This document shows positions 16,951-26,032 of a DNA stretch of 64,000 nt, piece by piece (position 1 is the stretch's first letter; each line of letters begins with the position of its first letter). This DNA is from Pseudomonadota bacterium (GTDB lineage Bacteria; Pseudomonadota; Alphaproteobacteria; Micavibrionales; UBA2020). The DNA is taken from contig JAJZVA010000001.1 of the NCBI GenBank assembly GCA_021845905.1, forward strand, positions 62,001 through 126,000, in the 5' to 3' direction. A program made the translations under genes and the position numbers. The notes under the pieces are model-generated. The model did not search any database and had not been told where the DNA came from. It worked only from the letters and a program-made list of their open reading frames with translations.

Positions 16951-17341
16951 GCAACGGCACGCCAGAGTGCAGGACAATCACGACAACGTAAACAAGATGC
17001 GTAATGTTATGCGCCTCCTGATCAAGCCCGAAAGCCCACCAGTACGCGTTGTCCTTATAGGTCCAGCCGGTTTTGTGGTTGATCATCGCCTTTGTCTTGT
17101 CGATCAGCGCGTGAACGAGAAAATCGACAACGCCGAGCCACCACAACGACGGCGCAAAAAACAAAACAAGTCCCAAGGTAAAAACGGCGTGTATCCCCGC
17201 ATGCATGACGAGCGCGCGCATACCGCCCTGCTCCGGTTGCCCTTTGACGAGAGCCATCCACGACGGCTGCAAAAAGAAGTCGCAGATCACCTGCTTGGCC
17301 CTGAAAGCCAGATATAAAACCAATATGCCGGCAAGACTCAT
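16946..17341 (-). CDS. DUF3307-family membrane protein
   Basis: Integral membrane protein of 131 residues with about four hydrophobic segments. Family-like features are the early KQVICDFFLQP segment and a set of conserved histidines and aspartates in helices (HAGIHAVF, VDFLVHALIDKTK, HNITHLVY). The function of DUF3307 proteins is unknown. The C-terminal stop lies inside a short dispersed motif, so the end may have been reshaped by that element. It is convergent with the tauE-like gene and stands alone. Confidence 0.72.
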   Translation of the reverse strand: MSLAGILVLYLAFRAKQVICDFFLQPSWMALVKGQPEQGGMRALVMHAGIHAVFTLGLVLFFAPSLWWLGVVDFLVHALIDKTKAMINHKTGWTYKDNAYWWAFGLDQEAHNITHLVYVVVIVLHSGVPLH

Positions 17342-17499
17342 AAAAGCTCCCCGAAATAACCCCTCATATTATTGTAATAGTCTTTATGCGCCTTTGACCA
17401 GCACTAAAACGTTCCCGTAATGCATTTTATTTCGGAATATTAATACTTCCTTTAAGTCATCTGACATAGAATGGCTCAAAGGAGTAAAATCCGCCATCA

Positions 17500-18729
17500 A
17501 TGTCAGAAACAGCGAAAAAAAACATCAAAAAAGGCGATGTGCTGATCCGTGAAGGCGACCGCGGAGACAGCGCCTACGTCATTGAATCCGGCAGCGTTGA
17601 AATCCTGATCCTGCGCGGCGGAAACCTGATGCAGATCGGCACGCGCGGCCCCGGATCGATTATCGGAGAAATGGCGATGATCGACGACAAGCCGCGCACG
17701 GCGACCATCCGCGCCATCGAAGACTGCACCGTCATAGAGATTTCGCGCGCGGACTTCGCGCATCGCGTCGAAAGCGCCGACCCGATCGTCAAAATGGTGA
17801 TGCGTGTGATCATGGCCCGCTACCGCGACATGATCGCCCGCACGCAGTTCATGCAAATGCCAGCTTATATGACTGCCGCCGTCGAAAACGCCGAAAACAG
17901 CGGTGAGTTGCACGATCTTGCCGTAAATGCGATAAAAATCCACAACGAACTCAAAGCCGCTCTCGAAAAAGGCCAACTGGTGCTTTTCTTTCAGCCGATC
18001 GTTGCCGTGCAGGAGATGAAAATCGCCGGATTCGAGGCGTTGATGCGCTGGCGACACCCGGAAAAAGGGCTTATTTCACCGGGCGTTTTCATCCCCGTCG
18101 CAGAGGAAAGCGGCCTGATCACGGAGATGTCGCACTGGGCGCTCGGTGTTTCCTGCGATGCGCTCAAGGCCATTCACGCCGTTGTCAATCCGGGTACTAC
18201 GGACGCGCACGGACCTTTTGTCAGCGTCAATTTCTCCGTCAAGGATTTCTCTGCGGGAAATTTCTCAAAGCAAATCAAATCCGTCCTGCAAAGCAAAAAA
18301 ATAAACCCCGCGAACATTCATCTCGAAATCACAGAGAGCCTGCTCATGGAAGCGCCCGGCGCCGCAAAAGACGCGCTTGAGGAATGCAGGAGTTTCGGGA
18401 CAAGCGTTTCGATAGACGACTTCGGCACCGGCTATTCGTCTTTGAGCTATCTGCACCACTTTCCCATCGACTCCCTCAAGATCGACCAGAGTTTCATACG
18501 CGCGATGAGCCGCGATCCGGCAAGCGAGATCCTCGTCAAGTCCATCATCGGCCTTGCCCACAACATGAACATCAAGGTCATCGCCGAGGGCATTGAAACG
18601 CCCGAAGAAGCGGCCATGCTGAAAAAAATGGGTTGCGAGGAGTGTCAGGGATACTGGTTTGCGAAACCCATGCCGCTTGAGGATTTATTGACCTTCGTTA
18701 AAAATTGGACGCCCCCGCTAATTGCCTAG
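17500..18729 (+). CDS. Cyclic-nucleotide-binding domain fused to EAL c-di-GMP phosphodiesterase
   Basis: 409-residue two-domain signalling protein. The N-terminal CRP-like cNMP-binding domain (about 5-120) keeps the phosphate-binding cassette: GEMAM with G56/E57, and PRTA with R66/T67/A68, residues that contact cAMP in family members. The EAL domain (about 150-400) has FEALMRW, VSVNFS, EITES, the IDDFGTGYSSLSYL loop, K in DSLKIDQSF, AEGIE and QGYWFAKP, i.e. the metal- and substrate-binding set of active phosphodiesterases. No membrane segment or HTH. Expected role: cytosolic hydrolysis of c-di-GMP gated by cAMP. It lies directly upstream of the RTX protein gene and near a predicted adenylate cyclase. 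Confidence 0.92.
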   Translation: MSETAKKNIKKGDVLIREGDRGDSAYVIESGSVEILILRGGNLMQIGTRGPGSIIGEMAMIDDKPRTATIRAIEDCTVIEISRADFAHRVESADPIVKMVMRVIMARYRDMIARTQFMQMPAYMTAAVENAENSGELHDLAVNAIKIHNELKAALEKGQLVLFFQPIVAVQEMKIAGFEALMRWRHPEKGLISPGVFIPVAEESGLITEMSHWALGVSCDALKAIHAVVNPGTTDAHGPFVSVNFSVKDFSAGNFSKQIKSVLQSKKINPANIHLEITESLLMEAPGAAKDALEECRSFGTSVSIDDFGTGYSSLSYLHHFPIDSLKIDQSFIRAMSRDPASEILVKSIIGLAHNMNIKVIAEGIETPEEAAMLKKMGCEECQGYWFAKPMPLEDLLTFVKNWTPPLIA

Positions 18730-18866
18730 TCTTTTTTTAGAAAAATATCATATATATATCAATATCTTAATATATGACAAAAGCTATTATTTTTTCATAG
18801 TCGATTAATGTTTTTTCTATACAATGAAAAGGATAAAGGTCTGCGCATAAGACACGGGGGTGAATC

Positions 18867-21800
18867 ATGCCAAAAGACATGCCGATGGATACCAACATCA
18901 AAGCCGTTGCAGGGCACCCCGTCTCTTTGCCGGGCGGAGATTTCATCGCCAATGCCGTGATGTCCCGCGTCGGACAAGACCTTCACCTTACCGCGGACGG
19001 ACACACCGTCGTGGTTCAGGGATATTTCGCGATGGGCAACCCGCCAGAGCTTGTCACGCACGACGGCGCGCATCTTTCCCCCGCGATGGTCGATTCCTTC
19101 GTGCAAACCGAACACCCGGGTCAATACGCCTCCTCCGGACAAATCGTCAATGATGCAAGCCCGGCAGGCACGGTAACGCAGGTCGTGGGCAGGGATGAAA
19201 TCGTCCGCGCGGACGGCACGCACGTCATTGCCGCGGTAGGAACGCCCATCTATCAGGGCGATATCGTCCAAACGTCGAAAACCGGCGCCGTCAACATCAT
19301 GTTCTCGGATCACACCACGTTCGCCGTCAGTGAAAACGCGCGCATGTCCGTGGACAAATACATTTATCACTCGGCGGAGCACACCGGCAGCACGTTCTTC
19401 TCCATGTTGCAGGGCATGTTCGTCTATACCAGCGGCCTGATCGGCAAAACGGAACCCGGAAACGTCAATATCGAGACGCCGGTCGGCTCTATCGGCATTC
19501 GCGGAACCGTCATCGCCGGAGACATCCACATGTCGGGCCCGAGCAATATCACCATCGTCAACGGCGCCATCACCGTCACCAACGGCAGCGGCACCATCGA
19601 TATGAGCAACAGTTTTCAGACGGTCTCCGTTGAAAACTATAACACGCCTCCGCAAGCCGTTTTCATGAACGCCTCGACTTTCGGTTCCGAATACAACTCG
19701 CTCAGCACGGTCGCCGCCGACACATTGCACCATTTCATCAGCATCGCCCCTACGGAACCGGCGACGACCACGCCCGCGACGTCGACTTTGACGACGGATG
19801 CGCTGACAACGTCAACGGCGCCTGTCGAGTCTTCCACCAGCAGCGCCTCTGTGACATCATTCAGTTCGACAAGCTCCACGACGACATCGTCTTTCAGCAC
19901 TGCCGGAACCGCGAGCTTCAGCACGACGACATCGAGCGGCACAACAAGCGCATCTCCGACATCCACGTCGCTGACCTCCTCAACGGGAACGGCGACAACG
20001 ACAACCACGTCAACATCGACGACAACAACGTCTTCTGCAACATTGCCGTTCGGCATACAGCTGGCGGTGGATTCCGGCTACAGCAACACAGACCACATTA
20101 CCAACGATCCGACATTGCAGGCGATCAATCTCGCCACCACGGCCGCGACCGTCATGTACGCCATCGAAGCGGGTTCGACATGGAATTCCGCGGGGGCTTC
20201 GTGGTCGGCAACCCAGCCGACGCTGACCGACGGCACCTACACGGCGGAAGCGCAGGAATATAATTCAAAAGGCGCCGTCATCAGCACGTCAGGCCCCATA
20301 ACCTTCACGCTGGACACAACGCAGCCGACACTGACAAACGTGACCGGCGTAACGGCAACTGACGCGAACAACCAATACATGACCAACGAGAGCCTTTCGG
20401 CAACGTTGCACTTTAGCGAAGCCATGTCCATCACGGCGGGAGAAATAACCAACGTCACCGGAACTACCCCCGCCACCATTGCGGTGGATTCAATCGTCAG
20501 CGACGGCTACAACTCCGTCACGGGCACCTATGACTACACGGTGACATACCACGCGACGTCCTCTGGCAATATCCAAATTCAGGTGGCCGGACAGGATTTG
20601 GCAGGTAACAGCATAAACGGATCTGAGACCATTCAGGGAACGGCTGTACTCGTTCACGACATAGAATTGCAGTTCGCGCAGAATTATACGAAGGGAACCG
20701 CGACGACAGCAGACGACGGCATCGCGCAGTTCGCACAAAACGGCACTGTCTTCGGCAACATTCAAGTCGCATCAGGTGTGACGGTTGACCATTATGTCGT
20801 TCAAACAATAAACGGACAGGAATATAACGCCGCCACGGGCGCCGTGCAAGCCATCTCCGATCCCGGAAATACCATTTTCTCCATCGACTCGAGCGGCAAT
20901 ATCGTCGTTGACAATTATCTGGCGCTTGCCACCAATGCGGCTATAAACTCAAGCGGCACGCTTAGCATTTTGATCGACGCATATAATGCGTCGAATACCA
21001 TGATCGATCAGATCAGCAGGACAGTCGTCATCAATCCCGACCCCTACTTGACGGCTACCACGCCGACCGTGGGGCTTGGAAATCTCACAGGCAGCTACCT
21101 GATCAGTACGGACACGGCCAATGTCACACTCACCGGCACGTCCGGCGCTGACATGCTGGTCGGAGGCTCCGGCAACGACACGCTGATCGGCAACGGCGGT
21201 CAGGACGTCCTCCTTGGCGAAGGCGGAAACGACACCATTCAGGTTTTCGACTCGACCTTCGTCGCCATTGACGGCGGCACCGGCGTCAACACGCTTGATA
21301 TAGGCGGCGCCACGGCGCCCACGAACACCGTCGTGAATACCACGGCGGCAAACGGCTCGACAATCACTTCCGCGGATCAGGCCAATATCCACAATATCGC
21401 CAACATCACGCTCGACACCTCGCCCATAGGCGGAGCGAACGGCGTGTTGCTGAACAACACGAGCGTCTTCGCCATGGCCAACGACGGCGCCGGAAACCAC
21501 ATCCTGAACGTGAGCGGCATCAACGGGGAAACGGGCAACTATGTCGCGATAACGCCGGACACGAATACCGGCTCCGTCACGGACCTTCACCTGACGTCGG
21601 GAACCTGGGGCGTATCGCAGACCCTCACCTATTCCGGCGTGTATACAGACAGCGCGGGCGTCAACCAGAACGTGACGCTCAACGTGCAGGAATTCTCTGC
21701 CTCGGGCAATACCTTCAGCAACGCAAATTCGCTTGTCGTCGAGGATGCGCAACATCAGATCACTGGCGCGACGCAATTCAGCACGACCGGGAGCCTGACC

Positions 21801-22412
21801 GGCACGGCAAACGCGGACTATCTCACTCTTGGCGGCACGGCAGGCGGGTTCAGGATAGATGGCGGCGGCGGGCATGACATTCTCGTCGGCAACGCGAGCG
21901 GCGCGACGACAATCAACATCGAGGATGCGAACTTCGCTTACGTTGACGGCGGCTTCGCCATGGGGGGCGCCCAGAACATCAACACGCTGCAACTCGACAG
22001 CGGCGGCACGGCGGCGCAGTTCTCGCTCGATTTCAGCAACCCGACAACACTGGCTGAAAACGCAAGCCTCGGGATCGTCAAAGACATGTCGCAAATCGAC
22101 CTTGGCACATCGTCCACGGGTCAGGGCAACAATGTCGCCTTGAGCGTGCAGGACGTCTTCAACATCACGCAGGCGGATCCCTCAGGCAATCACACGCTGA
22201 CGATCGTGGAAAACGAAGCCACGACAAAGGACGGCGTCGCAACTGTGCTCACCAGCAGCGGGTTCGCTATGACCGGGGATACAACCGCAGGCGGAACGAT
22301 GGCCGGCAACATGACCTTTACGGGCTCCTACAGCGGGCATACCGTCACGCTGGTCATTGCCGAAACGGCGGCTTCCGGGGCAACCGGCCACATCACCATC
22401 GCCACGGCCTGA
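18867..22412 (+). CDS. Giant FecR-domain/RTX repeat surface or secreted protein (putative T1SS substrate)
   Basis: 1181-residue acidic, glycine/threonine-rich protein without an N-terminal Sec signal. A FecR-like domain lies at about 101-220 (GTPIYQGDIVQTSKTGAV to GSIGIRGTVIAGDI). A Ser/Thr tract spans about 300-395, almost entirely S and T. Ig-like regions follow at about 400-740. Calcium-binding RTX nonapeptides (GGSGNDTLIGNGGQD) are at about 755-790, with a weaker set near 998-1030. The FecR part resembles in layout the N-terminal retention modules of LapA-type adhesins. RTX repeats plus the adjacent ABC/HlyD/TolC genes argue for type I secretion of an adhesin or biofilm-matrix protein. 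GGGGGTG precedes the ATG as Shine-Dalgarno. Confidence 0.88.
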   Translation: MPKDMPMDTNIKAVAGHPVSLPGGDFIANAVMSRVGQDLHLTADGHTVVVQGYFAMGNPPELVTHDGAHLSPAMVDSFVQTEHPGQYASSGQIVNDASPAGTVTQVVGRDEIVRADGTHVIAAVGTPIYQGDIVQTSKTGAVNIMFSDHTTFAVSENARMSVDKYIYHSAEHTGSTFFSMLQGMFVYTSGLIGKTEPGNVNIETPVGSIGIRGTVIAGDIHMSGPSNITIVNGAITVTNGSGTIDMSNSFQTVSVENYNTPPQAVFMNASTFGSEYNSLSTVAADTLHHFISIAPTEPATTTPATSTLTTDALTTSTAPVESSTSSASVTSFSSTSSTTTSSFSTAGTASFSTTTSSGTTSASPTSTSLTSSTGTATTTTTSTSTTTTSSATLPFGIQLAVDSGYSNTDHITNDPTLQAINLATTAATVMYAIEAGSTWNSAGASWSATQPTLTDGTYTAEAQEYNSKGAVISTSGPITFTLDTTQPTLTNVTGVTATDANNQYMTNESLSATLHFSEAMSITAGEITNVTGTTPATIAVDSIVSDGYNSVTGTYDYTVTYHATSSGNIQIQVAGQDLAGNSINGSETIQGTAVLVHDIELQFAQNYTKGTATTADDGIAQFAQNGTVFGNIQVASGVTVDHYVVQTINGQEYNAATGAVQAISDPGNTIFSIDSSGNIVVDNYLALATNAAINSSGTLSILIDAYNASNTMIDQISRTVVINPDPYLTATTPTVGLGNLTGSYLISTDTANVTLTGTSGADMLVGGSGNDTLIGNGGQDVLLGEGGNDTIQVFDSTFVAIDGGTGVNTLDIGGATAPTNTVVNTTAANGSTITSADQANIHNIANITLDTSPIGGANGVLLNNTSVFAMANDGAGNHILNVSGINGETGNYVAITPDTNTGSVTDLHLTSGTWGVSQTLTYSGVYTDSAGVNQNVTLNVQEFSASGNTFSNANSLVVEDAQHQITGATQFSTTGSLTGTANADYLTLGGTAGGFRIDGGGGHDILVGNASGATTINIEDANFAYVDGGFAMGGAQNINTLQLDSGGTAAQFSLDFSNPTTLAENASLGIVKDMSQIDLGTSSTGQGNNVALSVQDVFNITQADPSGNHTLTIVENEATTKDGVATVLTSSGFAMTGDTTAGGTMAGNMTFTGSYSGHTVTLVIAETAASGATGHITIATA

Positions 22413-22434
22413 CAGACGCGGCAAAGATGCAAAT

Positions 22435-24708
22435 TCAATGTTTGTCTTTGGCGACCCAGATGCCTCTCCATTCCGGAGCCGGAGGGTTTTGCTGAAAATT
22501 TGAAATGCGCTGACGATAGCACGCATAAAGGCCGGCGAGATCGGGGCGCAGATTTTCGCACGCGTCCGCGTGAACCAGCGCTTCTTCCCACTTTTGCGCG
22601 CGATAAGCCTCCAGCAAGCTCGACTGCGCGGATGACAATACCTTGAAAGTCTCCGATGCAGCCATGTCAGCATCCCCCAACAAGGTGTAAACGCGCTCAG
22701 GCTCGGTGCGCCCCTTGACAGTCAGCAGGTCGATTTCCAAAACGGCGAATTCAGGCGCCTGTTTCAGTACGGAGGCTGAAATCATTGTCTGTATCCCGTA
22801 GCCTTTGGTTTGCCCTTCGAGGCGCGACGCGAGATTGACCGTATCACCAAGCGCCGAATAGGCAAAGCGCTGCCGCGAACCCATGTTGCCGATGGAAGCC
22901 TGCCCTGTGTTTATGCCGATACCGGCACGCAATTCATGATACGGCTTGCCGTTTTTCTCTGCTTCATCACGAAGCTTTGCATTGACCGCATTCAGCGCCT
23001 CCAGCATCTGCAACGCCGCGGCGCAGGCGTGACGCGCATGATCGCGGTCATCGAGCGGCGCGTTCCAGAAGGCCATCATCGCATCGCCCATGTATTTGTC
23101 GACCGTGCCGCGGTTTTCCAGCACGCACGACGTCATCGGCGTCAGAAAATCGTTCATCATGCGGATGAGGTCGGCTGGATCCATGGATTCCGAAATGGTG
23201 GTGAAGTTGCGAATATCCGTGAACATCACGGAAATCTCGCGCACTTCGCCGCCCAGTTTCAGCTTGGCCGGATCTTTCGTCAGTTCTTCCAGCAGGTCCT
23301 GCGAGATATAATGGCCGAAAGCCTCGCGTATCGCCCTGCGCTCGGATTCAGAGCGCAGATTGTTCAGGACAGACGAGACAATGAAAATAACGATGACCGT
23401 CAAAGACGGATAAACCGGTGCGAACAAAAGATGATAATGCCCATAGGCATATATCGCGCCGCCGATTCCGCCTCCCAGCAAAAGCGCCACGATCAGGGTC
23501 AGAAGACCGGTACCGATAAAAGGCGAAAGAAAGATGATGCCGAGGCTGATAGCTCCTGTCGCGCACAGTTCAAAGCCCTTAAAATATCCCGGGCGGTAAA
23601 GATATTGGTGTTCGAGCATTTGCTCGAGCATTTCAGCATGCACTTCAACGCCGGGCAGGCTTGCGTTCAACGGCGAGGCGCGCAGATCAAACAGGCCGAT
23701 GGCCGATGTGCCGACGAGAATGATCCTGTCTTTCACCAGTTTCGCGATCGCAGGGTCGTCTTGCAATATCTTCCATGCCGGAATATACAAATGTCGCCAA
23801 TAACGATGTCCCGCGTAATAAACCCGCATCTTTCCGGAGGAATCCGTCGGGATGGTGTATCCTCCCACGCGTATGCTCTGAATGCCGTAACCTTGAGAAA
23901 CGCGCTGACCGTAGCTCTTGACGAAATAAATGCCTTTATGCAACGCGACCCGCAAAGCTTCCAGCGACAAGGACGGATACATTCTGACCTGCCCGTCAGG
24001 ACGTTCCTGACCGACGAGCATGGGGACGGAGCGTACGATGCCGTCTCCGTCCGGCCTCATCGCGAAACTTCCCTCGCCCGCGGATGCGTCAACGATGGCG
24101 GGCAAGGAAGTGGTAAAATAACGATAGGTAAAAATAAATTTCTGAGGATCGGGGTTTATCCCGTCGTTAAAAAAAGACGCTTTGAGCGTCGGCCTGCCAT
24201 GCGTCGACTGCCCGCTGGCGGCGGAGACGAAACCGATGACGACATTGCCTGTCTTGGCGATCGTTTTGGCGAACAGCGCGTCATTGTCCGGCAATGTTTC
24301 CAGTTTCTTTTCGACCGGAAGCAATGTGGGCGTTTGAGGCAGGTTTTTGGCGATGCGGGCGGGAGACGTCCTGTCATGCTCGGGGAAAACCATATCGAAA
24401 GCGATGGATTTCGCACCCATGCTTTTCAAAACCTCCGGTATCTTCGCAACCAGCGTGCGCGGCCAGGGCCACTGTCCGTAACGACGCAACGATGCTTCGT
24501 CTATATCGACGATCGCCACGCCTTTGATCGGCGAAGCGGCGGGCAGCGATTCCATCTGTCGCGGCATCATCCGATTGTAAGCGTCGAACGTCAGCTGGCG
24601 CCAGCGGTGAATGAAAGCGGGATCATGCATCCGCAACGCAACAAGCCCCGCCAGCAGCGTCAGAAGAAGAACGATCTGCGCCAGCCTGTTGGATACGATG
24701 CTGAGCAT
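22435..24708 (-). CDS. CHASE2-domain class III adenylate cyclase
   Basis: Membrane receptor-cyclase of 757 residues. The N-terminal helix (about 5-25) is followed by an extracytoplasmic CHASE2 sensor (about 35-345) and about three transmembrane helices (350-435). The cyclase domain is at about 460-640. Catalytic residues are present: metal aspartates in MFTDIRNF and GDAMMAF, adenine-selecting Lys in VDKYMGD and Asp in ALGDTVNLASRLE, and the transition-state Asn/Arg in the same motif. It should make cAMP. A C-terminal tail of about 80 residues looks helical. Start 24708 is preferred because ACGGAG lies upstream and it begins 1 base after the HlyD-gene stop; ATG at 24729 is possible. It is the last gene of the secretion operon and convergent with the RTX gene. 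Confidence 0.92.
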   Translation of the reverse strand: MLSIVSNRLAQIVLLLTLLAGLVALRMHDPAFIHRWRQLTFDAYNRMMPRQMESLPAASPIKGVAIVDIDEASLRRYGQWPWPRTLVAKIPEVLKSMGAKSIAFDMVFPEHDRTSPARIAKNLPQTPTLLPVEKKLETLPDNDALFAKTIAKTGNVVIGFVSAASGQSTHGRPTLKASFFNDGINPDPQKFIFTYRYFTTSLPAIVDASAGEGSFAMRPDGDGIVRSVPMLVGQERPDGQVRMYPSLSLEALRVALHKGIYFVKSYGQRVSQGYGIQSIRVGGYTIPTDSSGKMRVYYAGHRYWRHLYIPAWKILQDDPAIAKLVKDRIILVGTSAIGLFDLRASPLNASLPGVEVHAEMLEQMLEHQYLYRPGYFKGFELCATGAISLGIIFLSPFIGTGLLTLIVALLLGGGIGGAIYAYGHYHLLFAPVYPSLTVIVIFIVSSVLNNLRSESERRAIREAFGHYISQDLLEELTKDPAKLKLGGEVREISVMFTDIRNFTTISESMDPADLIRMMNDFLTPMTSCVLENRGTVDKYMGDAMMAFWNAPLDDRDHARHACAAALQMLEALNAVNAKLRDEAEKNGKPYHELRAGIGINTGQASIGNMGSRQRFAYSALGDTVNLASRLEGQTKGYGIQTMISASVLKQAPEFAVLEIDLLTVKGRTEPERVYTLLGDADMAASETFKVLSSAQSSLLEAYRAQKWEEALVHADACENLRPDLAGLYACYRQRISNFQQNPPAPEWRGIWVAKDKH

Positions 24709-24709
24709 G

Positions 24710-26029
24710 CTACTGCTCCGTAAAGGCACGATCCTTCGTGCGCAAAACCGGTTTGAGGAGATAGGTGAGCAGCGTGCGCCGACCGACGATCACGTCCGTT
24801 TCAGCAACCATGCCGGAGAATATCCTGTACGGCGCTTTTTTGGTGCCGAGGTAGTTTTTGTCCGTGCGCACGTCGATCTGGAAGAAGGCATGGCCCTGAC
24901 TGTCCTCGATGGTGTTTGGGCTGATACGGACCAGTTTGCCGGCGAGCGTGCCGTAGATTTCAGGATCGTAGGCGGTGATCTGAACCTTCACTTTCTGGCC
25001 CGGGCGGAGAAACGCGACATCCTTGGGAGCGATGCGCGCGCGGATCACAAGACTCTCGTTCAAAGGTACGATCTCGACCAGCTTTTGCGCCGGTTCGACG
25101 ACGCCGCCGACGGTTTTGACGTTCACTTGCTGGACAACGCCATCGACAGGAGAACGCAATTCGGAATGGTTGACCTTGTCGTTGACCGAACGCAAGCTTG
25201 CCGTCAGCGTTGAAAGCTTCGCTTCCGTGTCGTTCATTTGCCCGAGCGCGTCGGAGCGGAACGCGCCTATCTTTTCGTTTTTCTTTTTGCTGGCGGCGCG
25301 CAGTTTCGCCTCCAGCGACCGGGCGCTGTCATAGGCGCTGGCGAGATTTCCCGAGGTATCGTTCAGTGCGCGCTCATCCTTGATGAGTTCGATCTCCGGG
25401 ATGGCTTTCGCCGCCGCAAGCCGCGTGTCGATATCGACTTGCTTTTGCAGCAAAACCTTGCTTTTTTTCAACTGGGCGATGCTGGCCTGCACCTCGGCGA
25501 GGTTTGCGCTCGCTTCCTGCACCTGATCCTGAATGATGTTGAGCGCGGTCGCCAGCTCTTCCTGCCGCGACTGGTAAAGCTTTTCCTCGTTGGCCGCGAT
25601 ATTGGGAAAGTTTTTGGCGACATCCGAAGGGATTTTGAATTTTTCGCCGGCGGATTCCGCCTGTAGCCGCGCCTCGCGCGCCTCAAGCGCCGCTTTCTGC
25701 GCCTCGATGCCCTGCCCTTCGGATGCATATTGCACGTCGGCGATGCGCATCAGCACCTGCCCTTTTTTGACAACGTCGCCCTCATGCACGAGAATGGCGG
25801 AAACGATACCTCCTTCAAGGCTCTGCACAACCTGCACGTCGCCGGACGGCATCACCTGTCCCATGCCGCGCACCTGCTCGTCGATATGCGAGTTGGCCAT
25901 CCACACGAACATCCAGACGACAAGAAGCACGACGGATACAAGGAACGTCTGCGCGGCGCGGCTGGGCTTGAGATGCGCCGCCGCTTCAAGCTCTGACATA
26001 AATTCAAGATCTTCGCTTTCCGTATCCAT
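24710..26029 (-). CDS. HlyD-family type I secretion membrane fusion protein
   Basis: Periplasmic adaptor of 439 residues linking the ABC exporter to TolC. One N-terminal transmembrane helix (about 28-48, FLVSVVLLVVWMFVWM) is followed by the first half of the lipoyl domain (EGGIVSAILVHEGDVVKKGQ). A long alpha-helical coiled-coil hairpin spans about 95-285. The second half of the lipoyl/barrel (SPVDGVVQQVNVKTVGGVV) follows, and then a C-terminal beta domain. The gene starts 3 bp after the ABC gene and leads into the CHASE2 cyclase. Confidence 0.93.
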   Translation of the reverse strand: MDTESEDLEFMSELEAAAHLKPSRAAQTFLVSVVLLVVWMFVWMANSHIDEQVRGMGQVMPSGDVQVVQSLEGGIVSAILVHEGDVVKKGQVLMRIADVQYASEGQGIEAQKAALEAREARLQAESAGEKFKIPSDVAKNFPNIAANEEKLYQSRQEELATALNIIQDQVQEASANLAEVQASIAQLKKSKVLLQKQVDIDTRLAAAKAIPEIELIKDERALNDTSGNLASAYDSARSLEAKLRAASKKKNEKIGAFRSDALGQMNDTEAKLSTLTASLRSVNDKVNHSELRSPVDGVVQQVNVKTVGGVVEPAQKLVEIVPLNESLVIRARIAPKDVAFLRPGQKVKVQITAYDPEIYGTLAGKLVRISPNTIEDSQGHAFFQIDVRTDKNYLGTKKAPYRIFSGMVAETDVIVGRRTLLTYLLKPVLRTKDRAFTEQ

Positions 26030-26032
26030 CGC

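Noticed and set aside
20949-22094. 381-codon open frame antisense to the RTX repeats
   Set aside because: Arg/Val/Asp-rich shadow of repetitive glycine/threonine codons.
22810-24723. 637-codon open frame antisense to the CHASE2 cyclase
   Set aside because: Arg/His/Asp-rich translation without motifs, a shadow of the GC-rich gene on the other strand.
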